Assembly: GCA_003116995.1 (NCBI GenBank)
Contig: BDSL01000046.1
Location: 434,001-498,000, forward strand
DNA: 64,000 nucleotides
Source: Yamagishiella unicocca
Lineage: Eukaryota > Chlorophyta > Chlorophyceae > Chlamydomonadales > Volvocaceae
Direction: 5' to 3'
Below are positions 1 to 11,879 of the stretch, in pieces. The notes under the pieces were generated by a model, which saw only the letters and a program-made list of their open reading frames with translations, did no database searches and was not told where the DNA came from. Each line of letters starts with the position of its first letter. The stretch's first letter is position 1. Made by a program: the position numbers and the translations under genes.

Positions 1-882
1 CAGTCCCTGCGCGACCAAGCAGCTCGCGGCAGCCTGGAGCAGCCGTTCCGCAGCAACTTGTCGCGGGAGGTCTCCCGCTTCCGCATCAGCACGTGGAACC
101 GGCTGTCCAACAGCCTACTGGGCATCACCGTGCCGCCCTCGCAAGCCCGAATAGAGGAGGAGGAGGAGCCGGGTCCGGGGCGGGCGGCGACGGGCGGCCT
201 GGGCCGCTCGGCTTCGAGCCGCGGCCCCGACCGCACGTCCAGCCCGACGCCGCCGGGTCGCGAGGCAAGCCGCGAGGTGACGGGCACCGCCTACACGCGG
301 GCGGCCTCCGCGTCCTGCCACGGCTACATCGCCGCCTCCGCCGGCGTCAGCTTCAAGACCTCGAGCCCAACCGCCGTGGTGATGGAGATCAACGAAGAGA
401 AGCTGGGCGCGGAGAGCAGCGCCGGTGGTACCTTGAGCGGCGCCATGACGGACGAGAGCTACTCGCCGCGGCTCCTGCCCATGATGCCGCACATACTCAC
501 CAGCGCCGGCGCCCCGGGAGGTCGCAGCTCCGGTGAGGGGTTGCCGGGTCAGCCGGAGCAGGCGCGGCGGCCCACGGATCCGTTCGGGCAGCTCTCCCCG
601 AGGTACCCGCGGTCCTCCCGAGTGGTGCCTTCTCGCGCGAACAGCTGCACGGGCGCGTTCTCCCCGACGCCGATGCCGCGACCCCGGGGCGGCAGCCCAC
701 CAGCGCTGCCGCGGCAGGACGAGGTGACGTCGTTTCTGGACGGCGACTGCTTGCTGCCGTCGGAGAGCGGCGACGGCGGCGCTCACGGCAGAGTATCAGC
801 GCCGCCAGGGCGTGCGGACGCGGGTGGTGAGCAGCCGTGCTGCGAGCAGGCCGGCGGGAGTGCACCGGCAGGCTCGGTGTAG
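1..882 (+). CDS. 3' end of a gene (partial); possible second glutamate-receptor-like C-terminal tail
   Basis: The frame is open from base 1 to the stop at 880-882, so the window begins inside an exon; the real start lies to the left. About 293 residues are visible. They form a hydrophilic, low-complexity region rich in Ser, Pro, Gly and Arg with a five-Glu run, and contain no recognisable catalytic domain or membrane segment. The first part has a basic stretch followed by RISTWNRLSNSLLGI. This loosely resembles the start of the cytoplasmic tail of the downstream receptor (FRRISMALLGM at about residue 450), so it may be the tail of a tandem paralogue. That is inference from weak similarity. 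Codon use and GC match the neighbouring genes. Confidence 0.5.
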   Translation, partial: QSLRDQAARGSLEQPFRSNLSREVSRFRISTWNRLSNSLLGITVPPSQARIEEEEEPGPGRAATGGLGRSASSRGPDRTSSPTPPGREASREVTGTAYTRAASASCHGYIAASAGVSFKTSSPTAVVMEINEEKLGAESSAGGTLSGAMTDESYSPRLLPMMPHILTSAGAPGGRSSGEGLPGQPEQARRPTDPFGQLSPRYPRSSRVVPSRANSCTGAFSPTPMPRPRGGSPPALPRQDEVTSFLDGDCLLPSESGDGGAHGRVSAPPGRADAGGEQPCCEQAGGSAPAGSV

Positions 883-2993
883 AGTAGCGGGGTGAGCAGG
901 CAGCCATGGGGCAGCGCCCGCGCCGGCGGTACAACGAAGCTGGGAAGGAGGCGGAAGCCGGTAGTGCGGCTGCTGACGTGGGGGGGGGGGCTATGGCTAG
1001 GGTTGGGCTGCGCGTGGCGCAAACGGCCAGGGATTGAGCAAGGGGAAATGAAGGTGCTGTGGGGCAGCAGGGGCGCCAGCGACCTGTGCTGTGGGTAGCG
1101 CGTCACGCTGGCACGTGCGGAGAGCTTAGTCACCCGCCGTGACCAGGAGTTCCGAAATGATTGGCGCCAACTTTGATCCTATGGTACCGCACTGATGATA
1201 ATCTCTTCACCCTTGGGTTCAATTTGGGAGCACTAAGTCAGTACGACCGTACTGCACATGCACCGTAACATCTTGCGTCCCGATCGTGCAGTCAATCATC
1301 CATAGTACGTTCGCATGGTGTTTTGTGTTGCAGTCTCCGCCTCGGAACCCAACAGTTTAAAAAGTGGTGGGTTCGAGGAAGTGAGGCGGGCCTTATTTTT
1401 GAGACTTGGTGTTGCCAACACCATCAGGTGCTGATTCGGACCTTCAATTGTTAACCACAGGCACGGCGCGCGCGCGCGCGAGAGAGAGAGAGATGTATGC
1501 GAGAAAGTTCGTAAGCAGTGAAACCATCTGAAGAACCCTTGTTGTCCTCGTTGAGTTGGTTGAACCTGCATACTTGTTCCGATGGGGAGGTGCGCAGCCC
1601 GGTTTCCGTTTGAAGACATGCCTGCCTCTGGGCACGTGGCCGCGTGGCAATAATGCAACGACAAGATTCCGTTCGGTGCGATCCCCTCGGTTTGGATTTT
1701 GGAGTCGTACGGGGTATTTGATATGCCCTCCCATGTTTTGGTTGGCCTGTCGTGTTAGGGCAGTCATGTTTATAATCCGTTTATATGATTTGCGTTGCGC
1801 TGGGTATTCGGATTGGCTAATGCTTGCCTGATGCCGACCCGACTAGCGTTTTGCAGTGGGTCCCAGCGGCCGTTGATGCTTCCTCGAAGCGTCTTGTGAG
1901 AGGTGGCACGCAGTGGGTAGGATTGCGACGCCGTACAGGCAAGCAGCATACCCATGCCACCCACCCACCCGCTAGCCAGCGGACGTGTTGTACTAAACCG
2001 CAACGATAGGGGTGGTGGTTGAGCGCGGAATCCATGGGCCTATCAGCGGCCGGTCGTCGGTGGTGTAGCTGCCGTTGGTGAGGGCGCTGTGACCGCACTG
2101 CCGACCCATTTGGACCCTCTTGGACAGGCTGCGCCGTTCCCCCTTGGTGCACTTGGTGCGTCATTCGTCAAACGCACAGTCCGGCAAAAGAGACGTAGCG
2201 ACAGCACAGAACGGACGGGCTGCCAGGCCTCCACGGGCCCCTGCCAAAATGTGTATGGGGCTGGAGAACTCCATGCAATGTCGAACAGACTCGGATATCA
2301 AGACTACCGTACACTGGTAACGCGCGTACGTTGCACCTCGCCCGATATTTGGCCCAGGTGACTTTGCGTCTACAGGCGTTCTTGTTCGCATCCCTTCGCC
2401 ACCGGTTTCAGATAGAGCGCTCGCTAACGAAAACCGCTGTTTGTACAAAATTGTATACTTCATTGACAGGCGCGCCTATTAACGAGCTAGGATTGTGGCC
2501 AGCTCTAGTGTTGTCGTCTCTAAAAGCGCTGCAGGCCCTCACACCATCTCACACAAATCCAGTTTCAGTTCGACGTACGTGAAATACGCTTGGGGCAAAC
2601 TGGAGCCAGCTTATCAATTGCAATGTTAATAGGTGTAAATGTGGTCTTCCGTAAAGTGCCCTCCATGACTGTGTCTGCGATGATCGCCAGTACGGCTACG
2701 TTGCGGCTCGGATTGATCACAGACGCAGCGTAATGAGCTGAAGCCAATCACTGCGTATCTTGCATTTTTTATTATTATTTAACTGACTGCGTTCAAACAC
2801 TAGGCTAATACATTGCGACATAATCCTGACTTAAAACCCAAGCTAGGCAAAGTTGCAATGTATATAGGTATGTAATAGTGATCAGCAGGTCAATAATTGA
2901 TGACCAGCGTAATTACTACGAGTCTTACAATTTTACCCGTTCCTCTGCTCCTACCATAAGAGCATAGGTTTTCCACATTTACTTGTAGGCATC
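883..2993. other. Intergenic region, no gene seen
   Basis: About 2.1 kb between two genes on the same strand. It holds a poly-G run near 980, a short (CG)n/(GA)n microsatellite at about 1467-1492, and lower GC from about 2600 to 2990, which probably covers the promoter and 5' UTR of the channel gene. An exon encoding a signal peptide for that gene could hide here, but I could not identify one convincingly. Confidence 0.5.
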
Positions 2994-5900
2994 ATGTCAG
3001 GCACAATTTTACGTGTTGTGGTGGCGGATAGGCCGCCGTTCGTTTTCGTTTTCAATTCTTCAGGGCGGCCTTATTTCTCTGGCATGCTTGTTGACCTCCT
3101 GAACAAGATATTGGCTACGAGCAATGGGACATTGAACTATAGTATGTATATCTCCCCCACCAACACTGGTGGTGCCTTCGACGGCACCAAGTGGACAGGT
3201 CGGTCATGCCGGTGCAGGTCCTCTCACCGCAGATCGTAAACGTCTGACCTGACAGGCTGGGTGCAAGCAGGTGTCGTGGGCGAGCTTGTCGAAGGGCGTG
3301 CCGATGTGGCGCTGTTCCCTCTGACAAGGACCGCGTCGCGCCTGAGCGCCATCGACTGCACGTACTCGTACCTTGACCAGGGCCTGACAGTGATGGTTCT
3401 GTAAGTAGGGCGGGGGTTAGAAATTGGCCACCCTGCTGATACAACGCAATCCGCCAGCCTACCCTCAGCACACGTCGCACCCAATCCCGAACCCCACCCC
3501 AACATCCGGGCTTTCCTCACCCCCCCCCCCTGATCCACGGGTTTCCTGTCGCCCCCTCCCCCCCAAATCTCCCGCAGCGACTCAGTGGAAAACCCTGGGC
3601 CTCTTTCCGTACTGGCGCCCTTTAAGATGACGCTATGGGTGACCCTGCTCTGCACCGTCATCGGTGTGGCGCTTGTGTTCTGGGTCCTGGATGCGTACGG
3701 CACTTGGATCCGGAGCAAGCAGATGGAGGCGCTCAGGGCGTCCGGAGTCCTGCCGAACAAGCCGTCAATAAGGGGCAGGCGTGGTGAGCCAGGTGGCGGA
3801 GCGGCAGCAAGCGTCGGGGGGAGGAAGGGCGGCGCGTTCGGAGGGAGAGAGGAGAAAGGGCGGCGGCGTTCGGGCTGCTCCGCGTTGTAAGGCGACCGGC
3901 GGGTGCTGCACGCCGACGATCATGCAACCGGCGGGACGGGGTGGAGCGGCGTGAGGGAGGGGCGCTGCGATTGAGTGCAGTGAGCGCTGGCGGAGGACGG
4001 TCGCGCGCACCATCAGTACGTCCATCCGTTCAGTCCGGCCGCGGTCCGGTGCGAGCAGGCGCAGGGGCGGGGATGCTTGGTGGCGGGTGGCGGGTGTCCG
4101 GGGTGGCGGGTGTCCGGGGCGGCGGGAGTGCGGGGTGGCGGATGTGCGGGTTGCCAGCCGGACGCAAAGAGGACCACCTGCCAGGTGGAGGAAAGCCGTC
4201 GCCGCACGTAGCCGACGTATGGCGATGGGAGGGTTGCTGGGCTAGGGCCGCCAGTTGCCTCTCAGCCAAAAGAGCCGCGACATGTTGTCCAGTAGCGTGT
4301 CCTGGTGTGGGAAGCAGCGGTGCGGGAGGGTGAGGGGGGCCTGCACGGGGCAGCGCCTTCGGAGGGGTGCGCCCAGCTCTGGGAGGTAGCTGCTTCGGGA
4401 GCTGGCACCAGTCCTTGGCCCGCAGCGGACAGAGCCCCCTCCACCTGCAACCAAGCTGCAGCATTCCACCTGCTGTCCCCGCACCTGCTGTCGGCCCCGT
4501 GCGGCACCCGCCCACAACCCACCTCGCTCGCAACACCCCGCAGAAAATCGGAGCCATGTCCTTACGAGCTTCATGGCGGCCGCGGGCGCGCCGGAGCGGC
4601 CGGGGCGCACCAGCTGGGGCGTGCAGGTAGGTGGCGGCCCCTGGTGGTCACATTCCCTCGTGGCTAAAGCACACGTAGTCCTGGGGTCGACGCTGGAAGG
4701 GCGCGACGCGCCTGCTCCCCCGAGGTACCTAGCCAGCATGTCGGTCTGTCTGCGCCCCCGCGTCGGATGCTGTCGCACCACTTCCAAGTCCCCCGTCCCG
4801 CGCACTCGCGTGCCGCAGTTCGGGCGCTCAATCCCCCACACCGCCATTCATGTGATGTCCCCCCCCAGGTGCTGTACGTGGTCTACTGCTTCTTCTGCCT
4901 CGTCGTGCTGTCCGCCTACACCGCCAACCTCACCTCCTACCTGTCCGTGCACCGAGCCAACCAGGGCATCACGGGCTTGCAGGTGAGTGCGTGCGGCGCG
5001 TGGCGCGCGTGTGGGCGGTTGGTGTAGCGGGAAGGATTGCGGCGGTTACGACAGGATCGCTCGAATTGCCATGTGGGGCCCCCGCTCCCCGGCCGCATCT
5101 CCCACAGGCCCAGGGGGGCCATCTAGCCAGTCGTAACCCAGTTCCCCTGTGTAGCCTGGTCACTGGCTCCCATACCCTCCGCGAGCATCTCCCCCTGTGC
5201 GGACCGCACGCCGTGCCTGTGCAACCCGCAGAGCCTTGTGCAGGAGAACTCTTTGGTGGGCGTCAACCCCAACGGCTCCACCGCCGCCTACTTTTCCTCC
5301 AGCCAAGACACGCTCGCAATGCAGCTACAGCCCAACGTCAGATATTGTGAGACGCCGGTCTGCGTCGACTGGGTGCGGCAAGGCGTGGTGTCGGCGTTCG
5401 TGACAGACGATTCGGTGATCACGTATATCTCCCAGCAGGAGCCGTGCGATATGATTGTGGTGGGAGACCCCTTCGGGCCAGGTACGATGGACGGACGGCG
5501 AGCAGTAGAGCCGCGCGGTTGGCTGATGTGAGGGTGTGGGGGAGTGGGGGAGTGGCGGGTCCAGGGAAGGCCGTTTGGCGAGGTCAGAGACGGTATGGTG
5601 GCAGGCTTGCCAAAGCAAGCAGACCGTTTTGTAACTGCGGTCACTGCTGCACCTCGTGGCCCCCGACCAACTTCAAGTAACACGCTGCCTCCCACCTGCC
5701 CCGCCCCCTGGTCCTGGTATCCCCAGGAAACCTGGTGGTGGGCCTGCAGCTGGGCTCCCCATGGCTCCCCCTTTTCAACGCGGCCATTCAGGTATGTAGT
5801 TAAAGCGTATGATGGCTCACTAACACGTCCGTGGCGCGTGTCCGCATTCTTCACAATTTTGCGCCAACCTCGTGGTCATGTGGCAGGGCCCCGATGGCCT

Positions 5901-8418
5901 CATGTTGCTTGAGCTTGATGCCTGGCGGAGCGCCCGGCAGAGCACCTAGCCGGCCACGTGCGCTCGGGTTCACTGGGTGTGGTTTACTTGGGCACAACAC
6001 ACGCACACGGCACACGGCACAACCCACGCGATCAGGCATGCGTGCGCTGCGGTGTGTGGTGTTCAAAACGCGTTTGCTGCTTTGCACCTAAGCAACATGT
6101 AAGCCCTAACTCCTACATCCCCCACTCCTCGACCCCGTCACCAGCGCTTCTCCGAGGACGGCACCCTGACCTCCCTGCGCCGCGCCTGGTTCGACGGGCT
6201 CAGCCAGTGCGAGTCCGATGACACCCAGCTGGCCAACAGCCAACTGACCATCGGCCAGATGCTGGGCGCCTTCGTGTTCCTTGCGATGGGGATGGTGGTG
6301 GCCTTCGTGACGGGGACCATTGAGAACCTGAAATGGTGCGGAGGGCCGCATCTGGACGGCTGGGAGGATGCGCGGCCGCGGGCGATCCTGCCCTGGCTCC
6401 ATGCGTTGGCATGTTGCAAATTCGCACCAGCGCCGCGCCAACGATTAGCTTCTGGCTTGTGTTGCTGGCTGGCGCCACGGCAGCCACGGAAACAGGCCAC
6501 GGGTGAGCGGGCAACAGCGGGCAGCAGCGAGCAGCAGCGGGCAGCAGAGGCTCTGTGAAGGGACAAGGGAGCTACCGCTGCCAGCCGGCGACGGCCAAGC
6601 GACGCCGCAAACGCGGCAGCCATGTTCCCCGCTCGGATTTCCTACCCTTCGCGCTCGTCCTGCGTGTTGTCCCTCCAGCGCTCATCCTCAACGACCTTGC
6701 CAATCCCCGTCAGCAGCACCTTCCCTCGCGCCCACACCCCGCCCCTTGCTGCACATGCACGCCTCCCAACTCCACCCCATGCAGGTGCCTGGTGCGGGCT
6801 TACAGCAGCTCACAACCGGCCGCCACCAGGGGACAATCTGCGACCGAAATGCACTTCAGAGAGGTGCGCTCCGTGGCGCCACCAGCACCCCACCCGCAAA
6901 GCAGCCGCTCCCCGCAAACAGCCGGCTGCAACCCTAGACGCGCGGCGGCGGTGCACCCTCGCGCATCGCTCCTTTTCATCCCATCTAGCCAGTTGTAACT
7001 CAGTTTCCCTGGGGAAACTAGGCTACCTAGTTTCCCTCTGTAGCCTAGTCAGTGGCAGCTTGTAGGGCTCCCACCGCGCAGCGCGCCACAGGGTTGCACA
7101 GGGCGGCGGGAATTGCACTCCACGAGAGTCAGCTATCTGGGTCCGGGCACTCCCCCGTGTGTGTGCGTATGTGTGTGGGGGAGGGGGGCCGGATGCACCC
7201 TCCGCGTCGAGTACCCCCGCAGTCCGCACTCGCACGGCAACTAACCCGGACCGATGTGTCAGCCGGGACTGGGCTGACGTACCTCGCGGAACCATGACTC
7301 CAGGGGCCCCGCAAAATCCACTCTCTGCGAAACCCACGAAGCCCCCTCTCCCCTGTTCTTGATTTCCGCTCGTCTCCCCCGCATGCTGGTGTACGGCGGA
7401 ACCTCGCCTCCTGGCGGACGTTCAGCCGAGTCAATTACAGGCGGCCCCCTCGGGCGTGTTCCGTCGGATTTCCATGGCTCTGCTGGGCATGCGGAAACGG
7501 AGCACGAATCAAGACAGCCACACGAGCACCTACGTGTGCGAGCACTGCGGCCGTGAACGAGGCACTGGCGGCGGCGGCGGGCTGGGGTTCTTCAAGGACG
7601 ACGCCCGGATCAACGGGACCCAGGGCGCCAGCGCTGGTTCCGGTTTTGACGTGGTGAGGCCAAGCAGTATAAATGGCATCACCATCAATGGTGGGGACCG
7701 CAGCTCCTCCGCGACTGCAGTCCCGGGGCAGCAGGTCTGGGATTCGAGGCCGCTGTCACAGGCGCCGGCTGAGGAGGGGTCGCTAGGGCCACCGCCGGGT
7801 GCTGACGGCGTGCCGGTGGCGCACCTGCCGCCGCTACCGCCGGTACAGGTACCGTCCGCGGCGGGCGGCCCACTGGGGCAGCTGTCGGGCCAGTCGCGGC
7901 TGTGGAAGACAAACAGTCGCGGCGGCCTCGTGGGCGACGGCGAGCAGCAGCCATGGCACATGCAGCAGCAGCCGGGGGCCGCCAACGCCGCCGCGGCCGC
8001 GCCGGGCACACCTCCTCCCGAGCATGCTCTGACGCAGCGCGCGGGAGTTGGCGCGTCTGGTGCATTGCCAACCCACAGCAGCAGCATGACGGGGCGGCGG
8101 GGGGCAAGGCTGCCGCCGTTCGTGCCGGAGCCTTTCACGAAGCAAAGCCCAGCCGAGACGACGCCGTACACGGCGGCTCGCTGCGTTATTGCGGAGAGTG
8201 AACAGCCTCCTGGCGCAAGTCCGCCGTTGCTAACACAGCAGCGGGCAGTCTCGGAGGCTAGCACAGGGGATGCGGCGGCTGCGGCGGCGGCAGTTGCTGT
8301 GAGCCGTAGGTTTCGGAGCAAGTGGTCTGAGGGGGAGACGGCGCCGCAGCCGGTACCGGCGACGCAGGCTCTGCAGCCGGCTCCTGCAGAGCCATCGCTG
8401 TCGCCGTCGTCGCCATGA
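2994..8418 (+). CDS. Ionotropic glutamate receptor-like ligand-gated channel
   Basis: Ten exons join in phase to 771 residues: 2994-3198, 3256-3400, 3578-3783, 4544-4626, 4869-4982, 5232-5481, 5727-5791, 6145-6335, 6785-6863, 7441-8418. The order is that of iGluRs: ligand-binding half S1 (about 5-130, with the Arg in TRTASRLSAID at the amino-acid-binding position), M1 (about 133-157), re-entrant pore loop (LTSFMAAAG), M3 with the signature SAYTANLTSYL, S2 (about 252-388, acidic TDDSVITYI where the ligand Glu normally lies), and M4 (about 390-416). A 350-residue Ser/Pro/Gln-rich cytoplasmic tail follows and has a CEHC pair near its start. There is no amino-terminal domain and no visible signal peptide, so a 5' exon may be missing. 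The Q/R-site position is Ala. Function: cation channel of the plasma or organelle membrane gated by an amino acid or similar ligand (family knowledge). Exact splice sites are inferred. Confidence 0.8.
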
Positions 8419-9973
8419 TAGGCGGACCCCGGGGGGGGGGGAAGTTATGGGAGGGCGCGTACAGAAGCCCGCTAGTGGGTGGGCGCATTCGCAACCGGCT
8501 GTCGGAGGAATGAGGATGGACGGTGGCAGAGGGAGCCCACATCGGCGGACGGGTGCACGGGTCTGGGATCGTTCGTCCGCAGCTACCGGGGACATGTGCG
8601 GGCCTGGGTGAGAAGCCCTCACCGGGTACGGCAACTAGGCAGCGTCACGAGCCTGCTGACTGCGACTCGGTCAAAGATAACCAAACATGTAGCTGAAGCT
8701 GAAGCTGCGAGAAGCGGTGATGCGTGAGATGAGGCACGGCCTGGCAAAGAGGGAGCGTGCTGTACTGCAACCCCTGCGCCGACCGACATCGCACCTTCGC
8801 GCAGAGTTAGGCTGCGGCAGCCCTCCTTCGAATCCATGATACCAAAAGTGTGTTGGTGGTGCAACATGAGGTCATGTTTGCTGACAGCAACATAGCGGTG
8901 TAACCTGAAGATGTCATTTCCCACAGCAGTCTTCAGCTGTCGCGGATGCCAGGTGTAACACTGCTGTGCTTTCCTGGCTGGCTGAGGCTAGCCGACTCCA
9001 GGCCCGTCTCGCACGCTGTCGAAAGCGCTCAAGCTGCAACTGACCAGGTTGTAGACACAGTGGCGAATAGGTTCAGCGCCGCAAGTCGGCGGGGCCCCTC
9101 TGCATCCGTACGGGCCGTCTGCTTGTGTAGAGCACGTGTGATCACTGCGGGCCGGTTGCTTAGCCGTTTGTGTGACAACAGCAAGGCTGTTTCGCCACGC
9201 AAGGATTGACAGAAGTGTAAGAGGAAGCCGACATTAATTGTCTTACAAGAGTCAAGAAGCTGACACACCTTGTCATATACGTACGGATGGGAAGCCTAAA
9301 CACTTTGTCGTACACGGGTTAGGAGACGACACACCTTGCCATACACAGGTGAGAGAGCCGACACACCTTGCCATGCACGTACGGGTGAGGAAGCCGACAC
9401 AGCTTGTCATTCACGGGGTACGAACTGGGCACACCTTGACACACACGGATAGGGACGACACCGACACAGTACACAACACGCCACAAACCTAACACATTGC
9501 AGCAGGTCACTTAACAGCCACGGTGGATCATAGTCCAGGTTGATAAACGTTCCTGGGAGCCGGCACACCCCGAACCCCCAATAACCCAACTTGCAATCCC
9601 AGACCCCAAATCTGCTCGTTAGCTGCAGGAGCGGTCAACATGCTTCAGCGGGGCCCCGTCCCTTGTATGCCCAGTACCAGGGTCTCCCTGGCCTTCAATG
9701 CCATTTGGCCATGCACCCTTGCAAATTCACACACGCACACAGAAACACACAACTGCATGTCTCAACAACACCCACTGTAACCGTTACAACAACCATGATG
9801 AAGCAAGCCTGCAACAGACGCCCGCGACCAACACGTCTGATCCGGTCCTGTCCTCTCTGCTCATGCGACGCAACTACAGGCCGCCCTGAGACTGCCCCGC
9901 CTCACTCACAACCATGTCCAGCCGCGCCACCCCCCATGCGCCGTGGCGGCCTCCTCAACCTTATGGCCACCCC
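8419..9973. other. Non-coding stretch after the channel gene
   Basis: No convincing exon. It probably begins with the channel 3' UTR (TGTAA, the usual green-algal polyadenylation motif, occurs near 8900 and 8953). It contains the imperfect repeats described at 9253-9470 and one copy of the dispersed motif CACTGTAACCGTTACAAC at 9773-9790. Confidence 0.45.
9253..9470. repeat. Imperfect short tandem repeat
   Basis: About five or six degenerate units of roughly 35-40 bp. Each contains a core close to ACACCTTGCCATACACG followed by a GGTGAGG- or GGTTAGG-like segment and a GCCGACAC joint. It lies outside any gene model. Function unknown. Confidence 0.5.
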
Positions 9974-10207
9974 CTACTCATCTTCCTTCTCCTCGTCCCA
10001 ATCGCTTTCCTGGTCTTCCTCCTTCTCCTCCCCGTCGTCCTCATCCACCTCTTCGTCAAGGAACCTGAACAGGGTCGGGGTGGGGAGAAGAAACGGTTCA
10101 GGTAGGTTACCCAGGTCGATAACGGACGCCAGTCTGAGACAATCAAAGAGCCACCTGCCGATGCATCTCCTGCAGTGTGCGGGTCCACCAATCAGCCGCA
10201 TGTGCAA
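9974..10207 (-). pseudogene. ORF with a strongly acidic C-terminus; possible mobile-element remnant
   Basis: The minus strand reads 77 residues to a stop at 9974. It has a mixed region with three Cys residues (HCRRC and, ten residues on, FDC) and ends in about 27 residues that are nearly all Asp/Glu, starting at DEEVDEDDGEEKEED. Such acidic tails occur in nuclear and transposon proteins, but I do not recognise a family. It is flanked by dispersed repeats, and no splice partner was found. It could be the last exon of a degraded element or a chance frame over a CTC/TTC-rich stretch. Confidence 0.25.
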
Positions 10208-10410
10208 TCAGCATCCAAACCACGCACCACTTACTGGGGCGTTGAATGGCGGTCGTTGTCATCAGCACCACCCTAGCTCGGCGCAGCCATCATCACTGGC
10301 GCTGAGGGCGGGGCCCCAGCGCGAAGCGCCTCGGGGGGCCCCGCCCTGTCGCCGTAGCTCCGAACTTGTCCTTCTCGCTCGCTCAGGTGTCGCTCGCTCG
10401 TCGTCCGGCT

Positions 10411-10758
10411 CGCAGCTATCTGATATCAATAATTATATGTTAGAAACGTTCCTGCTAAAATCCGCCAATTGAGAACGCCGCGCGAAGACGTCTGGGCAAT
10501 TTGCAGGCGTGCGAGGGAGCTAGCTCGTCATTTCCTCTCAGAAAAATTACGTGCGGCTGCAAAAAAAACTCACTATCGATGTGCGGGATGCGCGTGGGCT
10601 GGAGCGTGTTCTCGCCAACCCGACCCCATCGGGCACCCCCGCGCAAGCACCGTCGGCCTCGTTCTTGTACTCGCAGCTATCCGATATCAATAATTATATG
10701 TTGAAATCTTTCCTGCTGAAATTCGCCTATTGAGAAGGCCGGGCGAAGCCGTCCGGGC
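10411..10758. repeat. Pair of ~86-bp direct repeats
   Basis: Bases 10411-10496 and 10672-10758 are near copies in the same orientation. Each starts CGCAGCTATC, runs through ATATCAATAATTATATGTT and ends in a GC-rich GCGAAG-CGTC-GGGC segment. Each also ends a short frame with the related peptides SQLSDINNYMLETFLLK and SQLSDINNYMLKSFLLK before a stop. They sit just upstream of the helicase palindrome and are probably part of a mobile element. The AT-rich core stands out from its GC-rich surroundings. Confidence 0.6.
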
Positions 10759-10858
10759 TCTTGTGCGACATCTTCGCGAAAGTTCTCCGTGTTCCATAAA
10801 TGTTAAGCGCTTCTTGTGAAACCGTAACTTTGATTGAATCTGCACGATTTCTGCCAGC

Positions 10859-11856
10859 TTACTATGGCAGAATGTCCAAATCAACCGAATCAACCACTTC
10901 CCGTCAACAGTCTGTCGTCGGGATACCGGGCGGAGGAGCAGCGGCGGAGGAACAGAGAGCGGCGTGCAGCCGCTTGGGAAACAGCTTGGGAAACGGCAGT
11001 GACCCCTTTGTACGTCGTGTAAGCGCCGCTGACGTCCCATTACTGACGGAGGGCGCCAAGCGGCTCAAGCGCTATCTGGTCACATCAGCGACACACCCTG
11101 CCAATTCCTCGCCGACACCCGACAACGACCCCGACGATAACAACCGCCCTCGCTTCCACCTCCACCGACCAGCGCGCGGGCCCCTCGTCGCCACGGTGTA
11201 CGCCGGCAATGAGGTGCCACCAGCGGAACAAGCCAGGATGCCGGTCTACATCCAGCTCGCACGGCCGCCCACCATCGACGAGACCATCGAGCTCTTCACG
11301 CTCTCGGCCGAGCAAGCCGTACCGTTGATGTTCCTTGCACGGTACTTCGACCAGCGTGAAGCGCCCGAGCCCGGCGACCCTCCACAGCTACTCGTCGTCG
11401 GCCGACCCGGCACCGGCAAGACCCAGTTTGTGCACGCCCTGCTCTGGTACACCTTCCAGCACGGCTGCCCAGACTGGGTCGCCACCTGCGCCTACTCCTG
11501 GACCGCCGCCACCGCCTTCAACACCGCCGTACACCGCAGCCTGTCCACGCACGCCATGTTCGGCATCTCAGCGTCGGGCAGGAACAAGGACCGACCGAAA
11601 CGCGGTGCCAACATCAGCTTACAGGTAACGGCAACCACGAGGGGAAGCCACCAAGAATGAAATCCGCTCTCACAACCCCCGCTCACATACATATATCCCG
11701 CCTGCGTACACACAGGTCCACCGCAATGTCGGTAACGGCGCCATCATCATCGACGAGATTGGGATGAACAGCCTGGGTCACCTCGGCGCCATCCACCAGT
11801 CCTGCGCCACACACCTGGTTCCACCGCCACACTTGGGCCCCACCACGCCGGCGGCA
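10859..11856 (+). mobile_element. PIF1/Helitron-type helicase fragment, left arm of long palindrome
   Basis: The frame starting at ATG 10873 encodes about 250 residues, then an intron at 11622-11715 (GTAACG...ACACAG), then a short second exon. The protein shows a Walker A box (GRPGTGKTQ), a PIF1-type motif (AATAFNTAVHRSLSTHAMFG) and Walker B across the splice (AIIIDEIGMNSLG). This order is typical of PIF1 helicases, including those of Helitron transposons. The protein stops at the palindrome centre, so motifs III-VI are absent and it cannot be an active helicase. It is truncated and fused to an inverted second copy. Confidence 0.75.
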
Positions 11857-11879
11857 GCCCGCATCTTGGCCGGTCGCGC

